Source: Campylobacter sp. CN_NE2
GTDB lineage: Bacteria; Campylobacterota; Campylobacteria; Campylobacterales; Campylobacteraceae
Assembly: GCF_027797465.1 (NCBI RefSeq)
Contig: NZ_CP115608.1
Coordinates: 1,116,001-1,180,000 of the forward strand
Reading direction: 5' to 3'
DNA length: 64,000 nt
The notes beneath the pieces were generated by a model. It saw nothing but the letters and a program-made list of their open reading frames with translations. It was not told the DNA's origin and did not search any database. This document shows positions 6,866-15,382 of this stretch, piece after piece. Each line of letters opens with the position of its first letter. Position 1 is the stretch's first letter. Position numbers and translations under genes: made by a program.

Positions 6866-8233
6866 TTAAAATTTATAACTTGCCGTTAAATTTAGTATCA
6901 AAATATTTGTTCTTCCAAATTCACCAACAAGGTTATTAAAAGCAATGGAATCCGGAGAATTTATCTCTCTTGCTTGGCGATCTTGATAAAGCGCAGCTCC
7001 CGTTAAATCAAAGCTATCGCTAAATTTATAATTTGCTCCGAGTGAATAGATATAAGATTTTGTATCAGGCAACTCAAATCGAACCTTATTTGCATCAGCA
7101 GCTGCTTCATCGATGGCAAAACCGCCCATTAATCGTAAATCTTTATTATATTGATACGCCACACCGAAGCGGAAAGTATCGGTATCGTGCCAGTCTTTTT
7201 CCACAGGTTTATCAAACATCGCTGAAACAGGTATTGCACGGGCATATTCAAAGTCAAATTCTTTCAAAGCCGACCAAAAAGTTCTATCATAAGCAAAGCT
7301 AAAAGTCCAGTCGTTCCACTGATATGCCGCACCCAAAGTTAAAATCGCAGGAAGCGGTATGTCGATACTTACATCGCCGCTATACTCACCTTCATAACCA
7401 GCTTTTAGTTGCGTTAAAAGCGGTGCCAACTGCGGATAAGTCGCGATAAGTGCCGATAAATTTGATGTATCTAGGCTTGATTTTATTTTAGCATCGCCTT
7501 CGACGGTTAAATTTACTTTTGAGCGATAAGTTGCAGCTAGGCTTAAATTTTGTGTTGGTTTATAAGTTAAGGCAAGATTATAACCAAAATCCCACGAATC
7601 ACCCGTTAGCTCACGCCTAGCACTCAAATTTACACTTTGTGTGCCAACGATCGGAATTTGCGCTGAAATAGTAGCATTGCTTACTTCGTTTTTAACAACA
7701 CCGCTGGTATAAACAGCCCTTGCGCCAACCGCAAAAGAAAGCTGATCATTTATAAGATACGCGATGCTTGGAGCAAGTTCGACAACCTGAATTTCAAAAT
7801 GCTCGGCGATTGATTTTGGAAACGGATCTTCCCATTTCATCGTCATTCCTGCCGGAACCGAAATACTAAAACCAAATCTTGTATTTTCGCCGATAAACGG
7901 AGAAAACATGTGAAGTCCCGGCACAAAAAAATGTCCTACTTCTGAGCTTGTGTCGTAGTTTGCATTGCCAAAAGTGGTTGAGTGGTTGCTATATTTAAGG
8001 CTTCCGAGCCTTAAATACTGACCCGATAAAGCAAATTCATGCCCTGCGTGCATAAAAACCATATTTGCAGGGTTATAATACGCCGCGTCCGCACCAAAAC
8101 TATAAGCTATGTTTGATGTAGCCATCGCCACAGAATCGCCACTTTGCTCAGGTATTTTAAAACCCGAAGCACAGGCAAAATTCACAGCCAAACTAGCCGT
8201 CAAACCAAATAAAAACACTTTTTGTAAATTCAA
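6866..8233 (-). CDS. FadL/OmpP1-family outer-membrane transporter
   Basis: This 455-residue beta-barrel protein takes up hydrophobic compounds such as long-chain fatty acids across the outer membrane. After a signal peptide ending NFACA it begins SGFKIPEQSGDSVAMATSNIA, the FadL N-terminal plug signature, followed by AADAAYYNPANMVF-like sequence and alternating beta-strands to a C-terminal aromatic residue (LTASYKF). The start codon is TTG at 8233 with AAGGAT upstream, and that site overlaps the stop of the endonuclease IV gene. Substrate is not readable from sequence. Confidence 0.88.
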   Translation of the reverse strand: MNLQKVFLFGLTASLAVNFACASGFKIPEQSGDSVAMATSNIAYSFGADAAYYNPANMVFMHAGHEFALSGQYLRLGSLKYSNHSTTFGNANYDTSSEVGHFFVPGLHMFSPFIGENTRFGFSISVPAGMTMKWEDPFPKSIAEHFEIQVVELAPSIAYLINDQLSFAVGARAVYTSGVVKNEVSNATISAQIPIVGTQSVNLSARRELTGDSWDFGYNLALTYKPTQNLSLAATYRSKVNLTVEGDAKIKSSLDTSNLSALIATYPQLAPLLTQLKAGYEGEYSGDVSIDIPLPAILTLGAAYQWNDWTFSFAYDRTFWSALKEFDFEYARAIPVSAMFDKPVEKDWHDTDTFRFGVAYQYNKDLRLMGGFAIDEAAADANKVRFELPDTKSYIYSLGANYKFSDSFDLTGAALYQDRQAREINSPDSIAFNNLVGEFGRTNILILNLTASYKF

Positions 8234-8236
8234 AAT

Positions 8237-9082
8237 TTATCCTTTTATCATATTTCTTAAAATTTTTATCTCGTCCGCCCAAATACTCTCGTCGATAGTC
8301 TCTAAGATAAGCGGAATTTCGTCTATTTGTTTATCGTTCATAATATTTTCAAAGCTAGAAAGCCCCAAAAATCCACGCCCAAGGCTTTCGTGGCGATCTT
8401 TGCGAACACCAAGCTCGTTTTTGGTGTCATTTAAGTGCATACCGCTTAAAAATTTATAGCCGATAATTCGGTCAAATTCGCTCATAGTTTTTTCGTAAGA
8501 TTCTTTCGTGCGAAAATCATACCCACCCGCAAAAGCATGACAGGTATCGATACAAACGCCAATGCGATTTTTGTTTTCCACCCGCTCTATGATATAAGCG
8601 ATTTGTTCAAATTTAAAGCCCAAATTCGAGCCTTGCCCTGCGGTGTTTTCGATGACAAGTTTTACGCCGCTAGTGTTTGCGATAGCAAAATTTAGCGAAT
8701 TTGCGATATTTTGCAAACAAATCTCGGCTGAAATTTCATTTAAATGGGATCCTGGGTGAAAATTTAAAAGCTTAATGCCTAGTTTTTCGCAACGCTCCAC
8801 TTCATCGATAAACGCTTCAACGCTTTTTTTGCGTAAAATCTCGTCAGGGTGTCCTAAATTTATAAGATAACTATCATGTGCTAAGATATGATCGCTTTTT
8901 ATACCGCTAGTAGCTAAATTTGCTTTAAATTTCGCTATATCGTCATCGCTGAGTGGTTTTGCGCTCCATTGGCGTTGATTTTTCACAAAAAGCGCAAATG
9001 CATCTGCTCCGATATTTTTGGCATTAATCGGCGCGTTAAAAACCCCGCCGCTTGCGCTTACATGCGCTCCGATTCGTTTCAA
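8237..9082 (-). CDS. nfo: Endonuclease IV (AP endonuclease)
   Basis: This 281-residue enzyme cleaves abasic sites in DNA during base-excision repair. It is an AP-endonuclease family 2 TIM barrel with zinc-ligand motifs in order: [49 protein letters not shown] and [13 protein letters not shown]. Length matches the family (about 280). The start is TTG at 9082, overlapping the TGA of the upstream lipoprotein gene by four bases (TTGA), so translation is probably coupled. A later ATG would remove the conserved [10 protein letters not shown] opening. Confidence 0.95.
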   Translation of the reverse strand: MKRIGAHVSASGGVFNAPINAKNIGADAFALFVKNQRQWSAKPLSDDDIAKFKANLATSGIKSDHILAHDSYLINLGHPDEILRKKSVEAFIDEVERCEKLGIKLLNFHPGSHLNEISAEICLQNIANSLNFAIANTSGVKLVIENTAGQGSNLGFKFEQIAYIIERVENKNRIGVCIDTCHAFAGGYDFRTKESYEKTMSEFDRIIGYKFLSGMHLNDTKNELGVRKDRHESLGRGFLGLSSFENIMNDKQIDEIPLILETIDESIWADEIKILRNMIKG

Positions 9083-9561
9083 TTTATCTCTTTTAATTTG
9101 ATTTTTATTTTGTTTTTTGTATCGGCAAATTCTACCAAATTGTTACAAAATTCGTATTGTATAAAATTATCGCTTAGATTTTGCAAAAATCCACAATCGC
9201 TCTTTTGCAAATTTTTTCCGTTGTAAATCGGCTTATGGTTTAAAATATCGCTAAAAAAGCCGTTGTAATGGCTGTTTTTAAAGAATTTTCTATTAAATGT
9301 CGCTTCGTCATCACAAGCAGAATTTAGACAAATTTTATTTTCTGAAATATCCATTTTTAGGATACTAACGCCTGAGTTATAAATTTGAAGTTCAGTTTTA
9401 TTTGTGAATTTATGGATAAAACCTGCATCGCTGATTTTTAAACTAGGCGAAATCACCGTAAAACTAACTGCTTGGGAATTTTGTGGAGAATTTTTCGCAC
9501 AGCCTGAGAAAAAACTAACAAAAGCCAAAATTCCACACATAAACAAATTTATTTTTTTCAT
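9079..9561 (-). CDS. Predicted lipoprotein, unknown function
   Basis: This 160-residue protein has a clear lipoprotein signal, [21 protein letters not shown], with lipobox FSGC. The mature part has two further cysteines close together (CLNSAC) and one CGF, but no domain I recognise. It is the first gene of a four-gene minus-strand run (lipoprotein, nfo, FadL-like porin, AAA+ ATPase) joined by overlaps or gaps under 10 bases. Being envelope-directed, it may work with the porin rather than the DNA-repair gene, but this is only a guess. Confidence 0.75.
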   Translation of the reverse strand: MKKINLFMCGILAFVSFFSGCAKNSPQNSQAVSFTVISPSLKISDAGFIHKFTNKTELQIYNSGVSILKMDISENKICLNSACDDEATFNRKFFKNSHYNGFFSDILNHKPIYNGKNLQKSDCGFLQNLSDNFIQYEFCNNLVEFADTKNKIKIKLKEIN

Positions 9562-9686
9562 AGAGTTATCCTTTTAAAAATTTAAAATGGTATTTTAGCA
9601 AAATTTACAAAAAATAGCACTTTATTAAGTGAAATTTAAGCAACTTTCGTATAAAATACGAGTTCCTTTTTTGTTTAACCGATTGT

Positions 9687-9761
9687 GGCCCCTTCGTCTA
9701 ACGGTTAGGACATCGCCCTTTCACGGCGGTAACACGAGTTCGAATCTCGTAGGGGTCACCA
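9687..9761 (+). tRNA. tRNA-Glu (anticodon TTC)
   Basis: A 75-base cloverleaf with CCA encoded. The acceptor stem is GGCCCCT with AGGGGTC, including a G-T pair at position two. The anticodon stem CGCCC closes on loop TTTCACG, giving anticodon TTC for glutamate. The T-arm GTTCGAATC is canonical. It closely resembles the bacterial tRNA-Glu consensus. A TATAAA-like -10 is at 9650, and the MFS gene follows 76 bases later. Confidence 0.97.
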
Positions 9762-9837
9762 CTTTTAATCTCAAATTTAAGTTTCACTCTAAGTTTTTTT
9801 CGTTACAATCACTTTTTAAAATTTTTCAAGGAAATTT

Positions 9838-11073
9838 ATGTTTGCCAAAATCACGGAATTTTTAAATTCACCAAAAATCGCAAGGCCGTATTTAATCTTA
9901 GTTTTAGCCTATATGTCGGCTGTTGCGCCACTTTCGACCGATATGTATCTACCTGCTTTAAAAAATGTTCAAGCCACATTTGCCACGAGTGAATTTTATA
10001 CTCAACTTTCGCTAACGGCATTTTTCGTCGCTTTTGCGCTCGGCCAGCTCATTTACGGACCACTTAGCGACATCTACGGACGCAGAAAACCCCTACTTGT
10101 GGGAATTTGCGTTTTTATATTTTCTAGCATTTTATGCGTGGCGATTGATAACATTTATGCTTTTATATTTTTTAGATTTACCCAAGCTTTGGGCGGTTGC
10201 GCGGGAGTGGTTATCGCAAGAGCCGTGATAAATGATAAATTTAGCGTCCAAGAAGGCGCAGCAGTTTTAGCCTTGATGATGATAGTGGGTTCTCTTGCTC
10301 CTATGTTAGCTCCAACCGTCGGGGCTTTTATATCGGATTTTGGCGGTTGGAAGCTCATTTTTACAACACTATTTTTGCTTGGAATTTTGCTTTTTTGGAT
10401 GATTTTTTTAGGCTTAAAAGAAAGTGCTATTATCGATAAATCGCTAAATTTAAGCCCGAAATCGGTTTTGGCTAATTATATTTCGATTTTAAAAAATCGC
10501 AAATTTTTTATTTTTACCCTTTCATCCGCCCTTTGTATGGCGGCGATGTTTGCCTATATCACGGGTTCGCCGTTTGTTTTTAGAGAGCATTTTGGGCTTT
10601 CTAGTAAGGCTTTTGGCATAGTTTTTGGGTTAAATGCGCTTTCGATGACCATATTTTCAGCTATAAATGCAAAAATCGTGCAAAAAATTTCGCCTTATAT
10701 AATCTTAAAAAATGCCTTTTTAGCGATGATTGTGGGAGCTATTTTATTACTTGTTTGCGGATTTTTTGATTTTGGATTTTTGCCTTTTGAAATTTGCCTA
10801 TTTTTAACGCTTGGCATGAAAGGATTTATCATACCAAATGCCGTAGTTTTGGCAATGGCTAGATTTAAAGGCAAATCAGGCTCGGCTTCTGCTGTGCTTG
10901 GGGCAATCCAAATGGCAATGGCAGGATTTATCTCCGTTGTCGTAGGCGCAATCGGCGCAAACCACCCGTTTTTGCTATCGTGCGTGATGGCGGTTTGCAT
11001 AGTGGCGGGGTTTGTAACATACTTGTGTGTAAGCAAAAGATTTCTTAGAAAATTTAAGTTGAAACGAGCCTAG
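9838..11073 (+). CDS. Bcr/CflA-type MFS drug exporter
   Basis: This 411-residue inner-membrane protein has twelve hydrophobic segments. It carries the Bcr/CflA opening VAPLSTDMYLPAL and the MFS loop motif GQLIYGPLSDIYGRRKPL between TM2 and TM3. Family members export drugs such as bicyclomycin or chloramphenicol, sulfonamides, or metabolites such as cysteine, by proton antiport; the substrate here is not readable. The start ATG follows AAGGAAATTT. Its last codons (AAG TTG AAA CGA GCC TAG) lie inside a P3 repeat copy, so the repeat supplies the C-terminal LKRA and the stop. Confidence 0.88.
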   Translation: MFAKITEFLNSPKIARPYLILVLAYMSAVAPLSTDMYLPALKNVQATFATSEFYTQLSLTAFFVAFALGQLIYGPLSDIYGRRKPLLVGICVFIFSSILCVAIDNIYAFIFFRFTQALGGCAGVVIARAVINDKFSVQEGAAVLALMMIVGSLAPMLAPTVGAFISDFGGWKLIFTTLFLLGILLFWMIFLGLKESAIIDKSLNLSPKSVLANYISILKNRKFFIFTLSSALCMAAMFAYITGSPFVFREHFGLSSKAFGIVFGLNALSMTIFSAINAKIVQKISPYIILKNAFLAMIVGAILLLVCGFFDFGFLPFEICLFLTLGMKGFIIPNAVVLAMARFKGKSGSASAVLGAIQMAMAGFISVVVGAIGANHPFLLSCVMAVCIVAGFVTYLCVSKRFLRKFKLKRA

Positions 11074-11147
11074 CTTTCACGCCAAATTTGTAACGATAGA
11101 CGAAAAAAGTCTTATCTTTTGCAAATTTGGCGTGAAATCGTCGGCAT
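11059..11147 (+). repeat. P3 structured repeat, copy A
   Basis: The copy begins TTGAAACGAGCCTAGC and ends TCGTCGGCAT. Between them a perfect 16-bp stem (11075-11090 with 11122-11137) encloses an inner stem GATAGAC (11095-11101) with GTCTTATC (11109-11116). Compared with copies B and C the outer stem sequence is entirely different and the inner stem has changed from GGC/GCC to GAC/GTC with pairing preserved. It overlaps the MFS gene end. Confidence 0.85.
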
Positions 11148-11165
11148 TTAGTTACCAAATTTAAG

Positions 11166-11272
11166 TTGAATTCAGCCTAGCTTTTGCGTGATTTTGTAAA
11201 TTTCTCGTTCGATAGGCATACCAGCCTTATCTCACTCGAAATTTACTACAAAACACGCAAAATCGTCGGCAT
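11166..11272 (+). repeat. P3 structured repeat, copy B
   Basis: The flanks are TTGAATTCAGCCTAGC and TCGTCGGCAT. The outer stem pairs 11182-11204 with 11238-11262 with two small bulges. The inner stem GATAGGC (11211-11217) pairs with GCCTTATC (11224-11231). The tail after the element (to about 11310) matches the tail of copy C almost base for base. It lies 18 bases after copy A in the same orientation. Confidence 0.85.
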
Positions 11273-11311
11273 AAATTTATCAAATTTTCCATTGAATTAT
11301 TTTGTAAATTT

Positions 11312-11461
11312 AAAAATTTGCGAAGCAAATTTTTCATTAATTCGCAAATTTAAAAGCGACAGCTTTTAAATTTGCAACCTTGTAAAGCGTCGTCGGGGGT
11401 AAGGGGGTTGCAGGGGGAAAGGGGAGCGACTTCGCAATTCAAGCCCCCTTTCCCCCTGCAA
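11312..11461 (+). repeat. P2 three-hairpin repeat, copy 2
   Basis: Hairpin III is at 11312-11334, hairpin II at 11344-11375 (14 perfect pairs, GCAAATTTAAAAGC, loop GACA), a linker follows with AAGCGTCGTCGGGGGTAAGG, and hairpin I is at 11408-11461 (17 perfect pairs, TTGCAGGGGGAAAGGGG). Hairpin I differs from copies 1 and 3 in the outer stem (TTGCA instead of TTAA) on both arms, so pairing is kept. Confidence 0.8.
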
Positions 11462-11540
11462 GGCAACTTTCGAGCGGATTAAATTTAGAAAATAATTGCA
11501 ATACCAAATTTAATTGAATTTTTAAATTTGCATAATTTTT

Positions 11541-11565
11541 GGTGGGCAAGGATGCCCACCCTACG
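11541..11565. repeat. P1 palindromic repeat, copy e
   Basis: GGTGGGCAAGGATGCCCACC followed by CTACG. The upstream flank AAATTTGCATAATTTTT and the more distant AATTGCAATACCAAATTTAATTG also occur, in the same order, beside copy b. Confidence 0.85.
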
Positions 11566-11756
11566 ATACTCAGAATAACGACAAAAGTATTATTGCAAGA
11601 ATTTACATACAAAATTCTCAAATTTAAACACAAATTTATCAAAATAAATAGTTCTTAAATCAAAAACTAAGTAAATATTAAAATTTAATAAGATAAAATG
11701 ATAAATCGTTCTTTTATCGTAAAAAAGACAATTTGGTAAAAAAGGAAAACATACAA

Positions 11757-13571
11757 ATGAGCGATATTATCGCATACAAATTAGGTGAAGAGATTATTGA
11801 CACTCAAAGCTACGCAGGTAGCGGAGAGCCAATCTATTTTGATAATTCAAATGACGCACTAGATGTCATCAGACACTCGGCGGCGCACTTATTAGCAGCA
11901 GCAGTCAAAAGCCTGTATAAAGACGCTAAATTTTTCGTAGGACCTGCTATCGAAGACGGATTTTACTACGATATGCGTGTGATTAAACCTGACGGCGAAA
12001 AACTTGGCGAAGAAGATCTAAAAATCATCGAAGAAAAGATGAAAGAACTTGCCAAAAACGGCGATGAAATCATAAAAATAAACTCAACCAAAGCAGAAGT
12101 TAGCGCAAAATACGCTAATGATGATTTAAAACAAGAAGTTTTAAAACGCATACCTGATGGCGCAGTTAGTCTATACAGACAAGGCGAATTTGAAGATATT
12201 TGCCGTGGCCCGCACCTGCCAAATACAAAAATGCTTAAATTTTTCAAACTCACTCGTATAGCAGGAGCTTATCTTGGCGGTGATGAAAAAAGAGAAATGC
12301 TAACTCGCATTTACGGCACAGCATTTGCCGACAAAGATAGCCTAAAAGAGCATTTAACAATGCTTGAAGAAGCCAAAAAACGCGACCATAGAAAACTTGG
12401 CGCGGAAATGAAATTTTTCACATTTGATGAAGAAATCGGCATGGGACTTCCGATTTGGCTACCAAACGGCACAAAAATGCGCGTAAAACTTGAAGAAAAA
12501 CTTTATCGTGGGCTTCGCAGACGCGGCTATGAGCCAGTCAGAGGTCCTGAAATCCTAAAATCAGACGCTTGGAAAACTAGCGGACATTATGCAAATTACA
12601 AAGAAAATATGTATTTTACGATGATTGAAGAGCAAGAATACGGCATTAAGCCGATGAACTGCGTAGGTCATATCAAAGTTTATCAAAACGAAATTCGCTC
12701 ATATCGTGATTTGCCGCTTAAATTTTGCGAATATGGCGTCGTGCATAGACACGAAAAATCAGGCGTCTTACATGGACTATTTAGAGTGCGCGAATTTACA
12801 CAAGATGATGCTCATATCTTTTGTATGCCAAGCCAAATCAAAGAAAATGTTTATGAAATTTTAGATTTTGTTGATTTGCTTATGAAATCTTTTGGTTTTA
12901 ACTACGAAATGGAAATTTCAACTAAGCCGGAAAAAGCTGTCGGCGACGATGAAGTGTGGGAAATCGCCACACAAGCACTTAAAGACGCACTTGATGAGAG
13001 AGGCTTAAAATACGGCATTGACGAAGGCGGCGGTGCATTTTATGGACCAAAAATCGATATAAAAATCACAGATGCCCTAAAACGAAAATGGCAATGCGGC
13101 ACCGTGCAAGTGGATTTTAATCTGCCAAATCGCTTTGAGCTAGGCTATATCGATGAAAATAATGAGAAAAAACAACCTGTCATGCTTCATAGAGCGATTT
13201 TAGGTAGCTTTGAGAGATTTATTGGTATTTTGATCGAACACACTGCCGGCGAGCTTCCGTTTTGGCTATGTCCAACTCAAATCGCAATAATTCCGATTAG
13301 CGAAAATCATTTAGCTTACGCAAACGAAATCGCCGATAAACTAAGAAATTTAGAGATTGATAGTGAAATTTTTAGCAAAAACGAAACGCTAAATAAAAGA
13401 ATTCGAACAGCAGAAAAACAAAAAGTCCCTATGATAATCGTTCTTGGGGATAATGAAGTTAATGAAAAAAGCGTTGCTCTAAGGGACAGACGAGAGCGAA
13501 CTCAGTCAAATTTAAGTCTTGAAGAGTTTTTAAATTTATGCAAACAAAAATCAAGCGAGGTGAATTTTTGA
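11757..13571 (+). CDS. thrS: Threonyl-tRNA synthetase
   Basis: This 604-residue class II synthetase charges tRNA-Thr. The N-terminal TGS-like part is short, as in other Campylobacter. The editing domain shows [10 protein letters not shown] and [11 protein letters not shown]; the catalytic core shows [11 protein letters not shown], motif 2 [14 protein letters not shown] with zinc-binding His and Cys, and motif 3 [11 protein letters not shown]. The C-terminal anticodon-binding domain ends about residue 600. I chose ATG 11757 with AAAAAAGGAAAAC upstream over an in-frame TTG at 11733. Its TGA overlaps the infC start. Confidence 0.97.
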   Translation: MSDIIAYKLGEEIIDTQSYAGSGEPIYFDNSNDALDVIRHSAAHLLAAAVKSLYKDAKFFVGPAIEDGFYYDMRVIKPDGEKLGEEDLKIIEEKMKELAKNGDEIIKINSTKAEVSAKYANDDLKQEVLKRIPDGAVSLYRQGEFEDICRGPHLPNTKMLKFFKLTRIAGAYLGGDEKREMLTRIYGTAFADKDSLKEHLTMLEEAKKRDHRKLGAEMKFFTFDEEIGMGLPIWLPNGTKMRVKLEEKLYRGLRRRGYEPVRGPEILKSDAWKTSGHYANYKENMYFTMIEEQEYGIKPMNCVGHIKVYQNEIRSYRDLPLKFCEYGVVHRHEKSGVLHGLFRVREFTQDDAHIFCMPSQIKENVYEILDFVDLLMKSFGFNYEMEISTKPEKAVGDDEVWEIATQALKDALDERGLKYGIDEGGGAFYGPKIDIKITDALKRKWQCGTVQVDFNLPNRFELGYIDENNEKKQPVMLHRAILGSFERFIGILIEHTAGELPFWLCPTQIAIIPISENHLAYANEIADKLRNLEIDSEIFSKNETLNKRIRTAEKQKVPMIIVLGDNEVNEKSVALRDRRERTQSNLSLEEFLNLCKQKSSEVNF

Positions 13572-14089
13572 GCAAAGAAAAAGAGGTTTTACTCAACGAA
13601 AACATACCTTTTGACGAGGTAAGGTGTATTGGAGATGATGGCGAAGCTTACGGCGTTATCTCATTGGACGAAGCACTAGAAATAGCAAACAAAAACGGCG
13701 TGGATTTGGTTTTAATCGCCCCTGATGCAAAACCGCCGGTTTGTAAAGTTATGAATTATAGCAAATTTCGCTATCAACAAGAAAAAAAGCTAAAAGAAGC
13801 CAAGAAAAAGCAAAAAAGCATTGAAATCAAAGAAATCAAGCTATCTGCTAAGATCGCTCAAAACGATATTAACTACAAAATCAAACATGCGATTGAATTT
13901 TTGCAAAGCGGAAAACATGTAAAACTTCGCGTTTTTCTAAAAGGTAGAGAGATGAATACGCCGGAAATCGGTGTAAATTTGCTAGAAAAAATTTGGCAAG
14001 AGTATCTACTTGAAGCAGCTGAGCGAGAAAAAGCTCCTGTTTTAGAAGGGCGATATGTAAGTATGCTTATTACGCCGAAAAAAGCGTAA
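13568..14089 (+). CDS. infC: Translation initiation factor IF-3
   Basis: This 173-residue factor binds the 30S subunit, checks start-codon pairing and prevents subunit joining. It shows the IF3 N-domain ([47 protein letters not shown]) and C-domain ([25 protein letters not shown]). The start is TTG at 13568, overlapping the thrS TGA as TTGA, with a GAGGTG site just upstream. An in-frame ATG lies at 13538 inside thrS but has no ribosome site and would add ten non-conserved residues. A non-ATG start fits the known self-regulation of infC. Confidence 0.93.
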   Translation: MSKEKEVLLNENIPFDEVRCIGDDGEAYGVISLDEALEIANKNGVDLVLIAPDAKPPVCKVMNYSKFRYQQEKKLKEAKKKQKSIEIKEIKLSAKIAQNDINYKIKHAIEFLQSGKHVKLRVFLKGREMNTPEIGVNLLEKIWQEYLLEAAEREKAPVLEGRYVSMLITPKKA

Positions 14090-14106
14090 ATTTTTCAAAT
14101 TTAAAA

Positions 14107-14140
14107 ATGAATTTAGGCAAAATTTATCGCCTAAATTCAT
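14107..14140 (+). promoter_or_regulatory. Hairpin between infC and rpmI
   Basis: A perfect 12-bp stem, ATGAATTTAGGC (14107-14118) with GCCTAAATTCAT (14129-14140), has a 10-base loop. It lacks a clean T-run, so it may be a weak terminator or attenuator upstream of the rpmI promoter, or a structure used in ribosomal-protein control. Function is inferred. Confidence 0.45.
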
Positions 14141-14180
14141 AAATTTTACAAAATTCAAAAATTTCAAAGAATAAATTTTG

Positions 14181-14186
14181 TATAAT
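14181..14186 (+). promoter_or_regulatory. -10 box for rpmI-rplT
   Basis: TATAAT preceded by TTTTG, 30 bases upstream of the rpmI ATG. The same GTATAATCAC context occurs before secG and pyrG, which suggests a common strong sigma-70 promoter form in this genome. No -35 consensus is visible, as is usual in Campylobacter. Confidence 0.65.
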
Positions 14187-14215
14187 CACAATTTCACTTT
14201 AAACAAAGGATTAGT

Positions 14216-14407
14216 ATGCCTAAAATGAAATCAGTTCGCGGTGCTGCTAAACGCTTTAAAGTAGGCAAAAATAAGATCAAAAGAGGCTCAGCTTTTAGAA
14301 GCCACATTTTGACAAAAATGTCTAGCACACGCAAAAGAGATTTAAGAGGCCCGCATTTTGTAGATAGCACAAACGAAAAAGCTGTCAAAAAAATGCTTTG
14401 CAAATAA
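14216..14407 (+). CDS. rpmI: 50S ribosomal protein L35
   Basis: This 63-residue, strongly basic protein reads [20 protein letters not shown] and carries the conserved [14 protein letters not shown] segment. It is a structural part of the large ribosomal subunit. Start ATG follows AAGGATTAGT. Gene order infC-rpmI-rplT is the conserved bacterial arrangement; here a TATAAT box just upstream suggests it also has its own promoter. Confidence 0.97.
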   Translation: MPKMKSVRGAAKRFKVGKNKIKRGSAFRSHILTKMSSTRKRDLRGPHFVDSTNEKAVKKMLCK

Positions 14408-14436
14408 GTTTTTGACGAAAAAAGTCATTCAAACCT

Positions 14437-14457
14437 CCTAAATTTGCCAAATTTAGG
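14437..14457 (+). promoter_or_regulatory. Hairpin in the rpmI-rplT gap
   Basis: CCTAAATTT (14437-14445) pairs with AAATTTAGG (14449-14457) around a three-base loop, 44 bases before the rplT start. In other bacteria L20 binds its own operon mRNA, so this is a candidate site, although the match to a known L20 operator was not established. Confidence 0.4.
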
Positions 14458-14501
14458 AAAAGTTCCGCAAGGCGGACGCCAAATTTTAAAAAGGAAAAAT
14501 T

Positions 14502-14861
14502 ATGGCAAGAGTTAAAACAGGCGTAGTTCGCAGAAGACGCCACAAAAAAGTTCTAAAACTAGCGCGCGGTTTTTATAGCGGTCGCAGAAAACATTTTAGA
14601 AAAGCGAAAGAGCAATTAGAAAGAAGTTTAGTCTATGCTTTCCGCGATAGAAAAGCGAAAAAGCGAGATTTTAGAAGACTATGGATTATCCGTATAAATG
14701 CGGCTTGCAGACTAAATGACATAAGCTATTCTAAATTTATGAACGGACTAAAATTAGCAGGAATCGAGCTAGATAGAAAAGTTCTAGCAAATCTTGCTAT
14801 GAACGATAGCGACGCCTTTGCTGTTGTTGCAAAACAAGCAAAAGACGCACTTAAAAAATAA
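14502..14861 (+). CDS. rplT: 50S ribosomal protein L20
   Basis: This 119-residue basic protein is needed early in 50S assembly and binds 23S rRNA. It opens [19 protein letters not shown], followed by [16 protein letters not shown] and the globular [11 protein letters not shown] segment, all diagnostic of L20. Length matches the family (117-120). An AAAAAGGAAAAATT ribosome site precedes it. It is the last gene of the thrS-infC-rpmI-rplT group and is followed by a rho-independent terminator. Confidence 0.97.
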   Translation: MARVKTGVVRRRRHKKVLKLARGFYSGRRKHFRKAKEQLERSLVYAFRDRKAKKRDFRRLWIIRINAACRLNDISYSKFMNGLKLAGIELDRKVLANLAMNDSDAFAVVAKQAKDALKK

Positions 14862-14877
14862 ATTTTTAAACTTCAAA

Positions 14878-14910
14878 CCCCGAAGGCTTTTGCTTTTGGG
14901 GATTATTTTA
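14878..14910 (+). terminator. Rho-independent terminator after rplT
   Basis: CCCCGAAGGC (14878-14887) pairs with GCTTTTGGGG (14892-14901), including G-T pairs, around a TTTT loop. A T-rich tail, ATTATTTTA, follows. It lies 17 bases after the rplT stop. Confidence 0.8.
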
Positions 14911-15003
14911 CTTTAAATTCCAGCCTAGTTTTATCTGTTATAGTTTTTAACATATTTAAATCGTTATATTTGAATATGAAATATTAAAAGAAAGGATTAA
15001 GAG

Positions 15004-15300
15004 ATGAAAAAAATATTTTTTACAATCACGGGGCTTAATTTTTACTATGGCGATGATTTTCTTAAAAAAGGTATGCGTGTAAAACTGAAAAAAGAGCCTA
15101 AAAATAGGTATGATAAAGAGGCAATCAAAGTAACTTTAAAAGGTCTTGGAACCATCGGTTATGTTGCAAATAGCACTAAAACGGTTATTGGCGAGAGTGT
15201 AAGCGGCGGGAGACTTTATGATAAATTTAAGAAAAAAGCCAAAGGAAAAGTGCTTTTCATAACGCGAAATGGGGTAATTTGCCAATTTATAAAAAAATAA
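15004..15300 (+). CDS. Stand-alone HIRAN-domain protein
   Basis: This 98-residue protein matches the HIRAN fold: FFTITGLNFYYGDDFLKKGM, LKKEPKNRYDKEAIKVTL and GTIGYVANS are the typical elements. HIRAN domains in eukaryotic helicases bind 3' DNA ends; small bacterial versions are thought to bind DNA at damage or stalled forks. It stands alone, transcribed between the ribosomal-protein operon and convergent genes. The ribosome site is AAAGGATTAAGAG. The fold call is good; the role is inferred. Confidence 0.75.
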   Translation: MKKIFFTITGLNFYYGDDFLKKGMRVKLKKEPKNRYDKEAIKVTLKGLGTIGYVANSTKTVIGESVSGGRLYDKFKKKAKGKVLFITRNGVICQFIKK

Positions 15301-15382
15301 ATTTGGCGTTCGCTAAAAGCTTAACACCACAAATTCCAAAATTCGGCGAATTTAAAAGCAAATTTGCCGAATTTATAAATCT

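Larger units (their letters stand above)
11074..11756. other. Repeat-rich intergenic region (mosaic copy 2) and thrS leader
   Basis: From left to right this gap holds the two P3 copies, a shared AT-rich tail, the P2 three-hairpin module, an AT-rich spacer and a P1 palindrome. From about 11566 to 11756 it is plain AT-rich sequence with a plausible -10 (GATAAAAT near 11692) for thrS. I see no gene; minus-strand frames across it translate the palindromes. Confidence 0.8.

Noticed and set aside
10695-11036. 113-residue minus-strand ORF opposite the MFS gene
   Set aside because: It is an antisense shadow of a membrane-protein gene with no start signal.
11184-11369. 61-residue plus-strand ORF in the 11 kb gap
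   Set aside because: It runs through P3 copy B and hairpin III and II; no ribosome site, no motif.
11439-11642. 67-residue minus-strand ORF in the 11 kb gap
   Set aside because: It crosses a P1 palindrome and the P2 hairpin I; its SIVGWASLPTKN stretch is repeat-encoded.
14920-14940. Possible fifth P3 copy (CAGCCTAGTTTTATCTG)
   Set aside because: Only about 10 bases match and there is no partner stem or TCGTCGGC end.
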